Source of the DNA: Phycisphaerales bacterium PN19_bin_20
GTDB lineage: Bacteria > Planctomycetota > Phycisphaerae > Phycisphaerales > UBA1924
Direction of reading: 5' to 3'
Assembly (NCBI GenBank): GCA_021173225.1
Contig: JAJOLK010000004.1
Coordinates: 62,001-126,000 of the forward strand
DNA: 64,000 bases
Under the pieces are notes generated by a model, which saw nothing but the letters and a program-made list of their open reading frames with translations, was not told the origin of the DNA and did no database searches. Shown here in pieces: positions 34,028-42,972 of this stretch. The position numbers and the translations under genes were made by a program. Position 1 is the first letter of the stretch. Each line of letters begins with the position of its first letter.

Positions 34028-36166
34028 TCACCGACCCGTCACGTGCTTGCGGACCTTGTCAAACTCGGCCTGCGTGAGCTTCTCTGGCGCCGCGGCCATG
34101 CCCAGCGAGACCAGCACCTCGCCCAAACGCTCTTTGCTGAGCTTGAGCGTGTGGGCCGTCTGCCCAAAGCTGTAAGTCTTGCCCGAGGGCCCGGCCCCGC
34201 TGGCCGGCTTCGTACTCGCGAGAGCACCGGCCGCGCCCTTGGCCCCGTCCTTGAGCGTCACCGCGCGGTTCAGCACAAGCTTGCGTGCTGCTACGTCGCG
34301 CGCCGGCCCGCTGTCGGGGTCAACGCAAAAGTACCCCAGCCGCTCGAGCTGGAACGTCGCGCCGACCTCGCCCTGCGTCAGCAACGGCTCGACCACCGCG
34401 CTGACAACCTCAAGCGAGCTTGGGGCCAGATCATCCATCCAGTTCCCGGTCGCCTGCCCCGGAAACTCCGCCGCGAACAGCCGCTCATAAAGCCTGACCT
34501 CCGCCGGCACGCCATGCGCGGCGCTGATCCAGTGCACCGTACCGCGAACTTTGCGGACCGGCTTTCCGTCGGGCCCGTGCGGCGCATCGCCGCCGCGCGT
34601 CGCGGGGTCATAGGTGCAGATCACGCGCGTGACTGCGCCGCTCGCGTCCTTGTCTACGCGGGTGGGTGTGACGAAGTACGCCCAGCGCAGCCGCACTTCT
34701 TGCCCGATCGCCAGGCGAAAGAAGTCGGCCCCTGCCGTCTCCATGAAGTCGTCACGCTCGATCAGCAGCCGCCCGTCAAAGGGCACCTTGCGCGTGCCCG
34801 CGCCGGGCCGCTCGGGGTTGACCACAAAGTCCAGCATGTCCACCACGGGCTTGCCGTCGGGGCTTACAGGCCAGTTCTCAACCAGCAGCTCTAGCGGGCG
34901 CAGCACGCCCATGGCCCGCGGCGCTGCGCGGTTCAGGTCGTCGCGCAGCGCGTTCTCAAGGCGCACAAGGTCGATCACCGAATCAACCTTCGTCACGCCC
35001 ACGTCCTCGCACAGCGCGCGGATTGCCCCGGGCGTGTACCCGCGCCGACGCATCCCCGAGAGCGTCGGCATCCGCGGGTCGTCCCAGCCGCGCACGATCC
35101 CTGAGCTGACCATCTTGAGCATGTTGCGCTTGCTCAAGACCGTGTACGTCAGCTGCAGCTTGGCGAACTCGATCTGCTGGCTGTGCCAGACCTCAGCGCT
35201 CGGCGGCCAGTCCGCGCCGGTGCTCGTCGGTGCCGCGCTCTGGCCCGAGCGGTCCGCCAGCGCCCCGCCCTCGCTCGTGCGCAAGACGCCCGCCCTCCGC
35301 CCCTGGTTCACCGCGCGCACGAACCAGTCGTACAGCGGGCGGTGGTTCTCAAACTCAAGCGTGCATACCGAGTGCGTCACGCGCTCAAGGCTGTCCTCAA
35401 GCCCGTGCGCCCAGTCGTACATCGGGTAGATGCACCAAGCCCCGCCCGTGTTGTGGTGGTGCTCGCGCACGATCCGGTACATCACCGGATCACGCAGGTT
35501 GAAGTTCGGGCTCTCAAGGTCGATTCGCGCGCGAAGCGTCATCCGTCCGTCGGCGTGCTCGCCGCGGCGCATCTCGTCAAACAGCTTGAGTGACTCCGCC
35601 GGCGGCCGGTCGCGAAACGGGCTGGTCGCGGGCACGCCCACCGACCCGCGCCGCTCGCCTACCTCCGCCGCCGAGAGCTCGCAGACGTACGCCAGGCCCT
35701 TGCCGATCAGGTCGCACGCGCACGCGTACATGAAACCAAAGTAATCACTGGCAAAGTACAGGCCCCCCGCGTGCGGCCCGCTGTCAAAGCTTCCGCCAAA
35801 GGCGCTGGTCAGCCACCGCATGTCACGCACGATGCTGTCGACGTACTCCTGCTCTTCCTTCGCGGGGTTGGTGTCGTCAAAGCGCAGGTTGAACCGCCCG
35901 CCATACTTCATCGCCAGCGCGTAGTTCAGGCAGATGCTCTTGGCGTGCCCAACGTGCAAGTACCCGTTGGGCTCTGGCGGAAAACGCGTCCGCATGCACG
36001 TGCCGCCGGCGCTCTCCGCGCGCCCCAAGTCCCAGCGCCCCGCGGCGATGTCCGCCTCCACGATCTGCTCGACAAAGTGCGGAGGGCGCGTAGCCGCAGG
36101 CACTGACCGCTCACCACCGGCAGCGTCGTTCGGACCAGGCCCAGCGTTCGCAGCTTCAGCACCCAT
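34028..36166 (-). CDS. glnS: Glutaminyl-tRNA synthetase with C-terminal extension
   Basis: This 712-residue enzyme charges tRNA-Gln directly. PPEPNGYLHVGHAKS near residue 62 contains the HIGH-type motif, DDTNPAKEEQEYVDSI follows, and VLSKRNMLKM is the KMSKS equivalent. Two additions set it apart from the usual 555 residues: a Ser/Ala/Gly-rich insert of about 35 residues before WHSQQIEFAKLQ, and a C-terminal extension of about 100 residues ending LGMAAAPEKLTQAEFDKVRK. TATGAT lies 8 nt before ATG 36166, a candidate leaderless promoter. Possession of GlnS means the amidotransferase route is not needed for Gln-tRNA. Confidence 0.94.
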   Translation of the reverse strand: MGAEAANAGPGPNDAAGGERSVPAATRPPHFVEQIVEADIAAGRWDLGRAESAGGTCMRTRFPPEPNGYLHVGHAKSICLNYALAMKYGGRFNLRFDDTNPAKEEQEYVDSIVRDMRWLTSAFGGSFDSGPHAGGLYFASDYFGFMYACACDLIGKGLAYVCELSAAEVGERRGSVGVPATSPFRDRPPAESLKLFDEMRRGEHADGRMTLRARIDLESPNFNLRDPVMYRIVREHHHNTGGAWCIYPMYDWAHGLEDSLERVTHSVCTLEFENHRPLYDWFVRAVNQGRRAGVLRTSEGGALADRSGQSAAPTSTGADWPPSAEVWHSQQIEFAKLQLTYTVLSKRNMLKMVSSGIVRGWDDPRMPTLSGMRRRGYTPGAIRALCEDVGVTKVDSVIDLVRLENALRDDLNRAAPRAMGVLRPLELLVENWPVSPDGKPVVDMLDFVVNPERPGAGTRKVPFDGRLLIERDDFMETAGADFFRLAIGQEVRLRWAYFVTPTRVDKDASGAVTRVICTYDPATRGGDAPHGPDGKPVRKVRGTVHWISAAHGVPAEVRLYERLFAAEFPGQATGNWMDDLAPSSLEVVSAVVEPLLTQGEVGATFQLERLGYFCVDPDSGPARDVAARKLVLNRAVTLKDGAKGAAGALASTKPASGAGPSGKTYSFGQTAHTLKLSKERLGEVLVSLGMAAAPEKLTQAEFDKVRKHVTGR

Positions 36167-36287
36167 AGGGGCCCATCATAGATCCGCACCCCGGCACCAC
36201 CTCAGCACCGCCCCAGCGCCGACTAAACCCTACCCAGCACCGCTTTAACCCCGGCCCGTGCCGAAATCGCCCCAAAAACAACCCCGT

Positions 36288-37169
36288 TCACCGGCGCGCG
36301 ACCACCAGCGCCGCCCAGTCTGCAGGCAGCTCATCATCCTCTGCACTCTCGCCCGCGCTCTGGCCTCCGCTCTCGCCCGGCACCAACGTACCAGCCGGTC
36401 CGCCAAGCCCCGCAATCACCCGCGTGCTGGCAAACCCCGCCTCGATCATCGCCTCGCGCAGCTCCGCCAGGCCCCACAGGCGCCAGCGATAGATAAACGC
36501 CTCGGGCAACTCCGCCGTCACCTCGCCGCGCTCGATCACGCGGAACGACAGGCTGTTGACCACCCGCGCCGTCCGCGGGTCCGCGGCGTCATGCCGCCAC
36601 ACGCACCGCACCACGCGCCCCTCGCCCGCATCAATTACCCGCGTCGTCGCGCCGGTGGCAAACGCCGTGGCCCCGCCGTAAAGGTCGCACGCCAGCACGC
36701 CCCCGGGTGCGAGCCGCGCGTGCGCGCCGCGCAGATAATTCATTAGCTCGGTCCTGGTCTCCAGGTACCCAATCGAAAAGTTCCCGGCAAAGACCACCTC
36801 TGCCATCTTCCCTGCGGGCCCCAACGCCCCGGCGCTGACCACCTCACGCCAAGCAACACCGGCCGGATCCGTCAGCGCGTGCCAGTTGCGTACATCGCCC
36901 TCGCGCAGCACAAGCCGCCCGATGCCCGGCTCTGAAACCAACGCCGCACGCTGCGCCCGAACGCGGGCCTCGCGCACGCACGGGCCGTCAATGTCAGTAC
37001 CCACCGCGACCCGCGTTGCACTCTGGCCGACCCACCAACGGCTCAGCGCCGCGCTGCCGCAAAAATCCTCGTGCAGCACCACCGGCGCGGCACCGTGAAC
37101 ACTCTCCAGCAGCCGCCCAAGCACCGGGACCGACTGCACGCACAGCTCATAGAGGTCGTAGCGGTCCAT
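36288..37169 (-). CDS. Class I SAM-dependent methyltransferase
   Basis: This 293-residue protein starts MDRYDLYELCVQSVPVL. VLHEDFCGSAALSRWW supplies SAM motif I, AVGTDIDGPCV motif II, and FAGNFSIGYLETRTELMNYL the post-motif region. DFCGTAA-type methyltransferases of this kind are common in planctomycetes and their substrate is unknown. The C-terminal tail is acidic. It lies between glnS and gltX on the same strand. Confidence 0.75.
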   Translation of the reverse strand: MDRYDLYELCVQSVPVLGRLLESVHGAAPVVLHEDFCGSAALSRWWVGQSATRVAVGTDIDGPCVREARVRAQRAALVSEPGIGRLVLREGDVRNWHALTDPAGVAWREVVSAGALGPAGKMAEVVFAGNFSIGYLETRTELMNYLRGAHARLAPGGVLACDLYGGATAFATGATTRVIDAGEGRVVRCVWRHDAADPRTARVVNSLSFRVIERGEVTAELPEAFIYRWRLWGLAELREAMIEAGFASTRVIAGLGGPAGTLVPGESGGQSAGESAEDDELPADWAALVVARR

Positions 37170-37275
37170 TTACTAGGCCCACCTCGGCGCCGGCTCGACG
37201 CTCATCACACAACTTCAACACGCCCCGCCTCAACCCTTCCCATGCCCTGCGCCACCCGCGCTCGGCACGTCAACC

Positions 37276-39360
37276 TCAGCCATCGAACTCCTTCAAGCAT
37301 CGCGCAACGCGGGCCAGCGCGCGGGCCGGGCCCAAAATCGCCAGGCAGTGGCCAAGCCCCGGGCTGACCGTCGAGCCGCACAGCGCCACCCGCAGCGGCT
37401 GCGCCACGCCGCCGATCGCCAGGCCCTCACGCTGAGCCAGCCCCGCAATCAGCGAGTCCAACCCAGCAGGCAACCCAGCAGGCAACCCAGCAGGCAAGCT
37501 AACCGACACTCCGGCAGGCAAGCTAACCGGCAATCCGGCAGGCCCAACAGGTAATGAACCCATCTCGATCAGCTCGGACTTCCAGTGCCCGGATTGGTCG
37601 GGGCTTTGCGCGCCGCGAAGTTCGGCCGCAGCCAGCCGCAGCACGTCAAGCCCGGTCCGCCCGCTCGGCGCCGCGTCCTTGCTGGCCGGTGCCGACGCCC
37701 CGCGCAGCACCTTGGCCACCGCGCCAACATCAAACACCACCGCGCCGTCATCCACCAGCGCAAAGCCGATCGCACGCTGCCCGTCCGCCAGCGTCTTGGC
37801 CCGCGGCTTGACCGCCTGCACCAACCACAGCAACTGCTCGTGCGTGAACGGCGTGCTCGCACTGCCCCCGCCCGCACCCCCGTCCTTACCCCCGCCCGCA
37901 CGGTCAGCGCCCACCAGCCCGCGGTGCACCGACGGCTCATGCACCGCCAGCCAGCGCAACCAAGTCCGCAAGAACTCCTCATCAGGCATCTTGCCCAGCA
38001 CGTCGGCGTTGAACGCCAGCAGCTTCGCGCGGTCAAACCGCGCCTCCTTCTTGCCGATCCGCTCGACGCTGAAGTTCGCCGCAATGAACCCAAGCTCAAA
38101 CCGATCAACATCCGTCCCGTCGGCGTTCTTCTGCCCCGTGCTCCACCCCAGCAGCGACAGGTAGTTCATCACCACGCCGGGCAAGTACCCGCTGGCCCGA
38201 TAGTCCCAAACGTCAATCTCCGGCAGGCTCAGCCCGTACGCGCCCGCCACCGCCGTCGCGACCTCCACCGCGTCGATCTCGCCAGCGACAAAGTCCGCGA
38301 CCATCTTCTCATCCAGCTTGATCTTCGCCGCGACCGCCGCCGCCGTCAGCCCAGCGTCCTTGCCCATCTGGTCCTTAAGGAACTTGCGGGCCGCCTTGGC
38401 CTTGTCGCGCTTGCTCATCTTGCTGCCGTCGGGGTTGCAGATCAGCGGCAGGTGCCCGTACACCGGCGTGGTAAACCGCACGCCAGTGCTGCCCTTGCTC
38501 GCGTCCGCGTCATCGATCAGCCGCGTCAGCCCCGCCTGCAGCGCCACGTGCTTGGGCGTGTTGATCAGGTGCTCCTGCGCGCGCAGCACGTGAGTCACGC
38601 CCATCAGCTCATCGTCGATCACCACCGCAAAGTGGTACGTTGGAAACCCGTCGGCCTTGCGAACCACAAAGTCGTCCAGCTCGCCCGCCGCGATCCGCAC
38701 ATCGCCCAGCACCGAATCTTTCACCAGCACCTCGCCCGCGGGGCTCACAAACCGCACCACGTGCGACTCACCTGCGCGGGCCCGCGCCCAGCGCGCCTCG
38801 CTCACCACCCCCGGCACAATGTCCGCCGGGCGCTGATAGCGGTACGTCTGCTTGAGCGCCACCACCGCCTTGCGGCGCGCCTCAAGCTCGGCCCCGCTCT
38901 CAAACGCCGGATAAGCCAGACCCGCACCCACCAGGTGCTCGATGTACGCGTTGTAGATTGCCAGCCGCTGGGCCTGAAAATACGGCCCGACCGCGCGCGA
39001 GCCAGCCCCGATAGCCTCCGCCTCTCCGCCCGCGCCCGTCCGCTTCAGCACCGGCCCGTCGTCCCAGCTCAGGCCCAGCCATGCCAGGTCCTCCAAGATT
39101 CCCCGCGCAGATTCGTCGCTGCTGCGGGCCTGATCGGTGTCCTCTATGCGGATCATGAACCGCCCGCCGAGCCGGCGCGCAAACGCCCAGCAGAACAGCG
39201 CCGTCCGCGCCCCGCCAACGTGCAGATGCCCCGTAGGGCTGGGCGCAAACCGCGTAACTATCGGCCGCACGGCACCCCCCCCAGCGTCCATCGCCGCGCC
39301 CTCCACACCCGCCGCTGGCTGCTCACCACCAAGGCCCGTCCGCTTTGAGTCCGTGTTCAT
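37276..39360 (-). CDS. gltX: Glutamyl-tRNA synthetase with internal expansions
   Basis: This 694-residue enzyme charges tRNA-Glu. It is recognised from RFAPSPTGHLHVGGARTALF (HIGH motif), IRIEDTDQARS, FPTYHFAVVIDDELMGVTHV, and KMSKRDKAKAARKF (KMSKS motif). Typical GltX has about 470-500 residues. The excess is a stretch of about 75 residues between the KMSKS loop and SGYLPGVVMNYLSLLGWS, and a C-terminal insert with LPAG repeats. TATCCT lies 9 nt before ATG 39360. The insert after KMSKR may affect the anticodon domain. Divergent from a glycosyltransferase. Confidence 0.94.
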   Translation of the reverse strand: MNTDSKRTGLGGEQPAAGVEGAAMDAGGGAVRPIVTRFAPSPTGHLHVGGARTALFCWAFARRLGGRFMIRIEDTDQARSSDESARGILEDLAWLGLSWDDGPVLKRTGAGGEAEAIGAGSRAVGPYFQAQRLAIYNAYIEHLVGAGLAYPAFESGAELEARRKAVVALKQTYRYQRPADIVPGVVSEARWARARAGESHVVRFVSPAGEVLVKDSVLGDVRIAAGELDDFVVRKADGFPTYHFAVVIDDELMGVTHVLRAQEHLINTPKHVALQAGLTRLIDDADASKGSTGVRFTTPVYGHLPLICNPDGSKMSKRDKAKAARKFLKDQMGKDAGLTAAAVAAKIKLDEKMVADFVAGEIDAVEVATAVAGAYGLSLPEIDVWDYRASGYLPGVVMNYLSLLGWSTGQKNADGTDVDRFELGFIAANFSVERIGKKEARFDRAKLLAFNADVLGKMPDEEFLRTWLRWLAVHEPSVHRGLVGADRAGGGKDGGAGGGSASTPFTHEQLLWLVQAVKPRAKTLADGQRAIGFALVDDGAVVFDVGAVAKVLRGASAPASKDAAPSGRTGLDVLRLAAAELRGAQSPDQSGHWKSELIEMGSLPVGPAGLPVSLPAGVSVSLPAGLPAGLPAGLDSLIAGLAQREGLAIGGVAQPLRVALCGSTVSPGLGHCLAILGPARALARVARCLKEFDG
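37459..37542. repeat. 12-bp and 24-bp repeats in gltX
   Basis: Three copies of CAACCCAGCAGG (37459-37494) are followed by two copies of a 24-bp unit (37495-37542). They encode LPAG repeats on the reverse strand in a non-conserved insert, and both unit lengths preserve frame. Confidence 0.9.
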
Positions 39361-39474
39361 GCTTCACTCAGGATAGTTCCGCCAACGGGCCAACCTTTGA
39401 CCGCAATCGAACCGTCGGGCCACATCCCGCGTACGGTTTCGTCCCCACCTGCGCCTCGATTCAAGGGCCAGACC

Positions 39475-40320
39475 ATGCGCACCCTCATCGCCATCCCGGT
39501 CTTCAACGAGGCGCGTTACCTCACAAGCGTCCTCCGCGCCGTCCGCACCCAGCTTGACGCGTTCACCCGGGCCCACCCCGCCGCCAGCGCCGACATCGTG
39601 GTTGTAGACGACGGCTCAACCGACGCCACACCCGCGCTCCTGACCGCCGCCGCACGCGAGCACCCGCTGGCGATCCTCCGCCACGACCACAACCGCGGCT
39701 ACGGCGCCAGCCTCATCGCCGCCTTCGCCTACGCAAGCCGCCACGAATACGACTGGGCCTTGACCATGGACTGCGACGAGCAGCACGAGCCGCGCCGCTT
39801 GCCGCTGTTCTTTGATCGCCAGCTCGCCGCCGATGCAAGCGGGGCCGACATCATCTCGGGCACGCGCTACGCCGCGAGCTCAAACTACTCTGGCGTAGCA
39901 CACTTTGGCGACGTGAACGCCACGCTCACGCCGCCCTCAGTCCCGCCGGCCGACCGCCGCGCAATCAATCTTGCCGTCACCGCCGAGGTCAACGAGCGCC
40001 TGGGCTTCGAGCCGCCGCTGACCGACACGTTCTGCGGCTACAAGTCGCACCGCGTCAGCGCCCTTGCGCAGCTCGACCTGACCGAGACCGGTTACGCCTT
40101 CCCCATGCAGCTTTGGGCCCAGGTTGCGGCCATGAACCTGCGCGTTGAAGAGCTCTCGGTCGACCTGATCTACAAGGACCTCTCACGCACCTTCGGCCCG
40201 GCACTGAGCGACCCCGCCGCCCGCCTTAAGCACTACCGCTGCGTGCTGCACCGCGAGATCGCCCGCCTTCGCCACCGCCTGCCCGCGCACGCCTCCGCCG
40301 TGCTCGGCGCGTGCGACTAA
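39475..40320 (+). CDS. GT2 glycosyltransferase, polyprenyl-phosphate mannosyltransferase-like
   Basis: This 281-residue protein has TLIAIPVFNEARYLTSVLRA, DIVVVDDGSTDATPALL, GYGASLIAAFAYA and WALTMDCDEQHEPRRLPLFF with the DxD-type site. It has the DPM1-like pattern, where sugar is moved to a polyprenyl phosphate, but no C-terminal membrane segments, so the acceptor is unsure. Start ATG 39475 has AAGGG upstream. It diverges from gltX. Confidence 0.85.
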   Translation: MRTLIAIPVFNEARYLTSVLRAVRTQLDAFTRAHPAASADIVVVDDGSTDATPALLTAAAREHPLAILRHDHNRGYGASLIAAFAYASRHEYDWALTMDCDEQHEPRRLPLFFDRQLAADASGADIISGTRYAASSNYSGVAHFGDVNATLTPPSVPPADRRAINLAVTAEVNERLGFEPPLTDTFCGYKSHRVSALAQLDLTETGYAFPMQLWAQVAAMNLRVEELSVDLIYKDLSRTFGPALSDPAARLKHYRCVLHREIARLRHRLPAHASAVLGACD

Positions 40321-40416
40321 CGCAGATTCTTGCTGGGTCTGGCTGCCCCACGCTTCGCGCGTACTGGCTATTTAGCCGTTGGCTCACGTCGCGACCTCAA
40401 GGCTAAGCGAGAGTCC

Positions 40417-41592
40417 CTATCCCCCGTGCGGCAGCCGACGCGCCTCGCCCAAGAACCACTCAAGCTGCCCGCGCACCTCGTGCAGGCTGTCGCCCCCGAA
40501 CTTCTCGCGCAGGGCTCGCGCAACCTCAAACGCCACCACGCTCTCGACCACCACGCTCGCCGCCGAGACCGCGCACACGTCGCTGCGCTCATAGGCGCTG
40601 GGCGCCGCCTGCTTGGTGTTGAGGTCAACGCTGGGCATCCCGCGCAGCAGCGTGGCGATCGGCTTCATCGCCGCCCGCACTACCAGCGGTGCCCCGTTGC
40701 TCATGCCACCCTCGGTCCCGCCCGCGTTGTTGCTGCCGCGCGTAAATCCGAGCGTTCGCCCCGCGCGGTGCGCAGGGTCAAACCCGATCGCATCGTGAAC
40801 CTCGTGCCCGAACCGCTCCGCGCACCCAAAGCCCAGCCCCATCTCAACGCCCTTGATCGCCTGAACGCCCATCACCGCCAGCGCCACGCGGGCGTCGAGC
40901 TTCTCAAACCAGTTCATCGTGCTGCCCACGCCCGGCGGCAGCCCGAAGACGTGCGCCTCCACCAGCCCGCCCACCGTCGTCTTCTCGACCTTCGCCAGAT
41001 GGATCGCCTCCTCCTGCTTGGCCGTCGCCGACGCGTCGGGGCAGTATGTCGCGCTCGCGTCGCGCAGGGCGAGCATCTCGCGCCAGTTCGCCTCCGTCAC
41101 CTCAACCTCGCTCCGCGCGCGGTGCACCGACCGCACGAAACCAAAGACCTCAACGCCCAGCTCACGCAGCAGGCACCGCGCCAGCGCGCCAGCCGCCACG
41201 CGCGCCGCCGTCTCTCGCGCGCTGGCACGCTCGAGCGTCTCGCGGCAGTCGGTCGTCAAGTACTTGATGCTCCCGGCCATGTCCGCGTGCCCAGGCCGCG
41301 GCGTGTGCACCGGCGGCGTGCGGGCCGCGTCATCAAGCCTCGAGTCCTTGTTGGGTACTAGCAGCGCCACGGGCGAGCCGATGGTCTTGCCCTGCCGCAC
41401 GCCCGAGAGCACCTGCGCCGCGTCCGTCTCGATGCGTTGCCGCCCCCCGCGCCCGTACCCACCCTGGCGACGACGAAGCTCGCCGTCGATCACGCCCATG
41501 TCCACCGTCACGCCCGCGGGCAGACCGCTGACCAGCGCCAGCAGCCCCGGCCCGTGCGATTCACCCGCCGTCTGATAGCTCAGGCTCGCCAT
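40417..41592 (-). CDS. aroC: Chorismate synthase
   Basis: This 391-residue enzyme carries out the last shikimate-pathway step, EPSP to chorismate, and needs reduced FMN. It begins SYQTAGESHGPGLLALVSGL. GRGGRQRIETDAAQVLSGVR and KTIGSPVALLVPNKDSR follow, then CSATYCPDASATAK-type text and the end motif GGMSNGAPLVVRAAMKPIAT. AAAGGA lies upstream of ATG 41592. Length is normal. Confidence 0.96.
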   Translation of the reverse strand: MASLSYQTAGESHGPGLLALVSGLPAGVTVDMGVIDGELRRRQGGYGRGGRQRIETDAAQVLSGVRQGKTIGSPVALLVPNKDSRLDDAARTPPVHTPRPGHADMAGSIKYLTTDCRETLERASARETAARVAAGALARCLLRELGVEVFGFVRSVHRARSEVEVTEANWREMLALRDASATYCPDASATAKQEEAIHLAKVEKTTVGGLVEAHVFGLPPGVGSTMNWFEKLDARVALAVMGVQAIKGVEMGLGFGCAERFGHEVHDAIGFDPAHRAGRTLGFTRGSNNAGGTEGGMSNGAPLVVRAAMKPIATLLRGMPSVDLNTKQAAPSAYERSDVCAVSAASVVVESVVAFEVARALREKFGGDSLHEVRGQLEWFLGEARRLPHGG

Positions 41593-41622
41593 CCACGCCG
41601 TCCTTTCAGCTCATTGGCCCAC

Positions 41623-42972
41623 TCAAGGCTCAAGCACCTTCATCGGCACGGCAAAGAACCACACGCGCGTTGGTTGCTCGGGCAGCAGGTCGTTATCGGA
41701 GGCGACCGCCAGCACGCGCCGCCCATCGCGCATCGTCGGCCCCCAGCACAGCCCCTCGATCTTCTCCGGAAAGTTCGCCCCTGCCAGCCTGAAGCGGTCA
41801 TCCAGCAGATCGATCAGCACGCGCGTCCGCGCGGGCACGACCATCCCCGGCAGGCTCCGCCTGGGCAGCGCGCTCAGACCGCTCACATCACTGCACCCGC
41901 GCGTGTCGGCCAGCATGATCGCCTTGAAGCCCGCGCGCTTCCCGACCTGCCCGTCACGCTCGATAGTCAGCAGCCGGTGCTCATCAAGCCACAGCCCCTC
42001 GCTGAGCACGTAGTTGCTGTCGCCCAGCGGATAGACAATCTGCGTGCTCGCGCCGGTGCCAAGTTCGAGCCTCAGCAGCCGCACAAACCGCCCCATCTTG
42101 CCGCCATCTTGCAGCAGCGGCGACTGCGGGACCGCCACCGCCAGCCGCCCGTCGGGCGAGAGCGCCAGGCCCTCAAAGCCCCGGTTGGCCACGCGACCGG
42201 CGGCGTTCATCGCGTCTTCATTGACCGGGTTCGCGTCCGCGCGAGCAATCGCGTACAGCTCGGGGATCGGTAAGGCCTTGATCTGCACGCCCTGTTCGTC
42301 AAACAGCCGCACGCTCGGGGCATACTCATCGCTCAGCAGCACCCGCAGGGCGGCACCCTCGCCCGCTGTGCCGGGCAGCACGCGAACACCCTCGGGGTCA
42401 AGCCGGCGCGAACGCGCCATTGCGGCCCGATTAAACCGCGCGGCCAGACCCGTGAACGCCCCGTCAGGACCGCTCAAGATCGTGGTGTTCACGACCTTCC
42501 AGGCAACTGTCGGCACAGTCGCGGAGCTCGGCTCGCCGCTGGTCGCGGGCAGCGTGAACTCAAGCACATGCCAGCGGCACGGGTAATCGACGCCGCCGTC
42601 GAGCGGGCCGCGGTCGCTGGCCATGAGCCACCGGTTGCTGGCGCCCGGGCCCATCCAATCAATGGCGCCCCCCATCGAGCCGAGACGGCTGGCGGGAATC
42701 GGCCCGCCGGCGGACGGCATCTCGCCGGTCAGCCCGCTCAGGTCGCTCGCGACGGCGGGGATGGTCGCCTCACCGATCAGCTCGATGCGCTCGGTGGGCG
42801 ATTGGTGCTGTGCGGCTGGCGTGGGGGCGGGCGTGGGGGCGGGCGTGGGGGCGGGCGTGGGGGCGGGCGTGGGGGCGGGAGTGACTGGCTGTGCTGGCGG
42901 CCGGGCGATCGCCAGCGCGGCCAACAACCCGAAGCCAAAGCCAGTGACAATGATGGCGGCCGCGGCGCTCAT
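41623..42972 (-). CDS. Phytase-like (esterase-like) beta-propeller protein
   Basis: This 449-residue exported protein starts with a hydrophobic segment (AAAIIVTGFGFGLLAALAI) and a PTPA repeat linker. The domain resembles the 'esterase-like activity of phytase' family, with LSGLTGEMPSAGGPIPASRL, the RGFEGLALSPDGRLAVAVPQ propeller blade and FPEKIEGLCWGP. Function in these proteins is uncharacterised. The gene starts in a 4-bp ATGA overlap with rmuC, so it is coupled to it. No catalytic set is obvious. Confidence 0.72.
   Translation of the reverse strand: MSAAAAIIVTGFGFGLLAALAIARPPAQPVTPAPTPAPTPAPTPAPTPAPTPAAQHQSPTERIELIGEATIPAVASDLSGLTGEMPSAGGPIPASRLGSMGGAIDWMGPGASNRWLMASDRGPLDGGVDYPCRWHVLEFTLPATSGEPSSATVPTVAWKVVNTTILSGPDGAFTGLAARFNRAAMARSRRLDPEGVRVLPGTAGEGAALRVLLSDEYAPSVRLFDEQGVQIKALPIPELYAIARADANPVNEDAMNAAGRVANRGFEGLALSPDGRLAVAVPQSPLLQDGGKMGRFVRLLRLELGTGASTQIVYPLGDSNYVLSEGLWLDEHRLLTIERDGQVGKRAGFKAIMLADTRGCSDVSGLSALPRRSLPGMVVPARTRVLIDLLDDRFRLAGANFPEKIEGLCWGPTMRDGRRVLAVASDNDLLPEQPTRVWFFAVPMKVLEP
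42821..42880. repeat. 12-bp repeat in the phytase-like gene
   Basis: Five copies of GTGGGGGCGGGC encode repeated PTPA on the reverse strand, directly after the signal segment. Confidence 0.92.
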
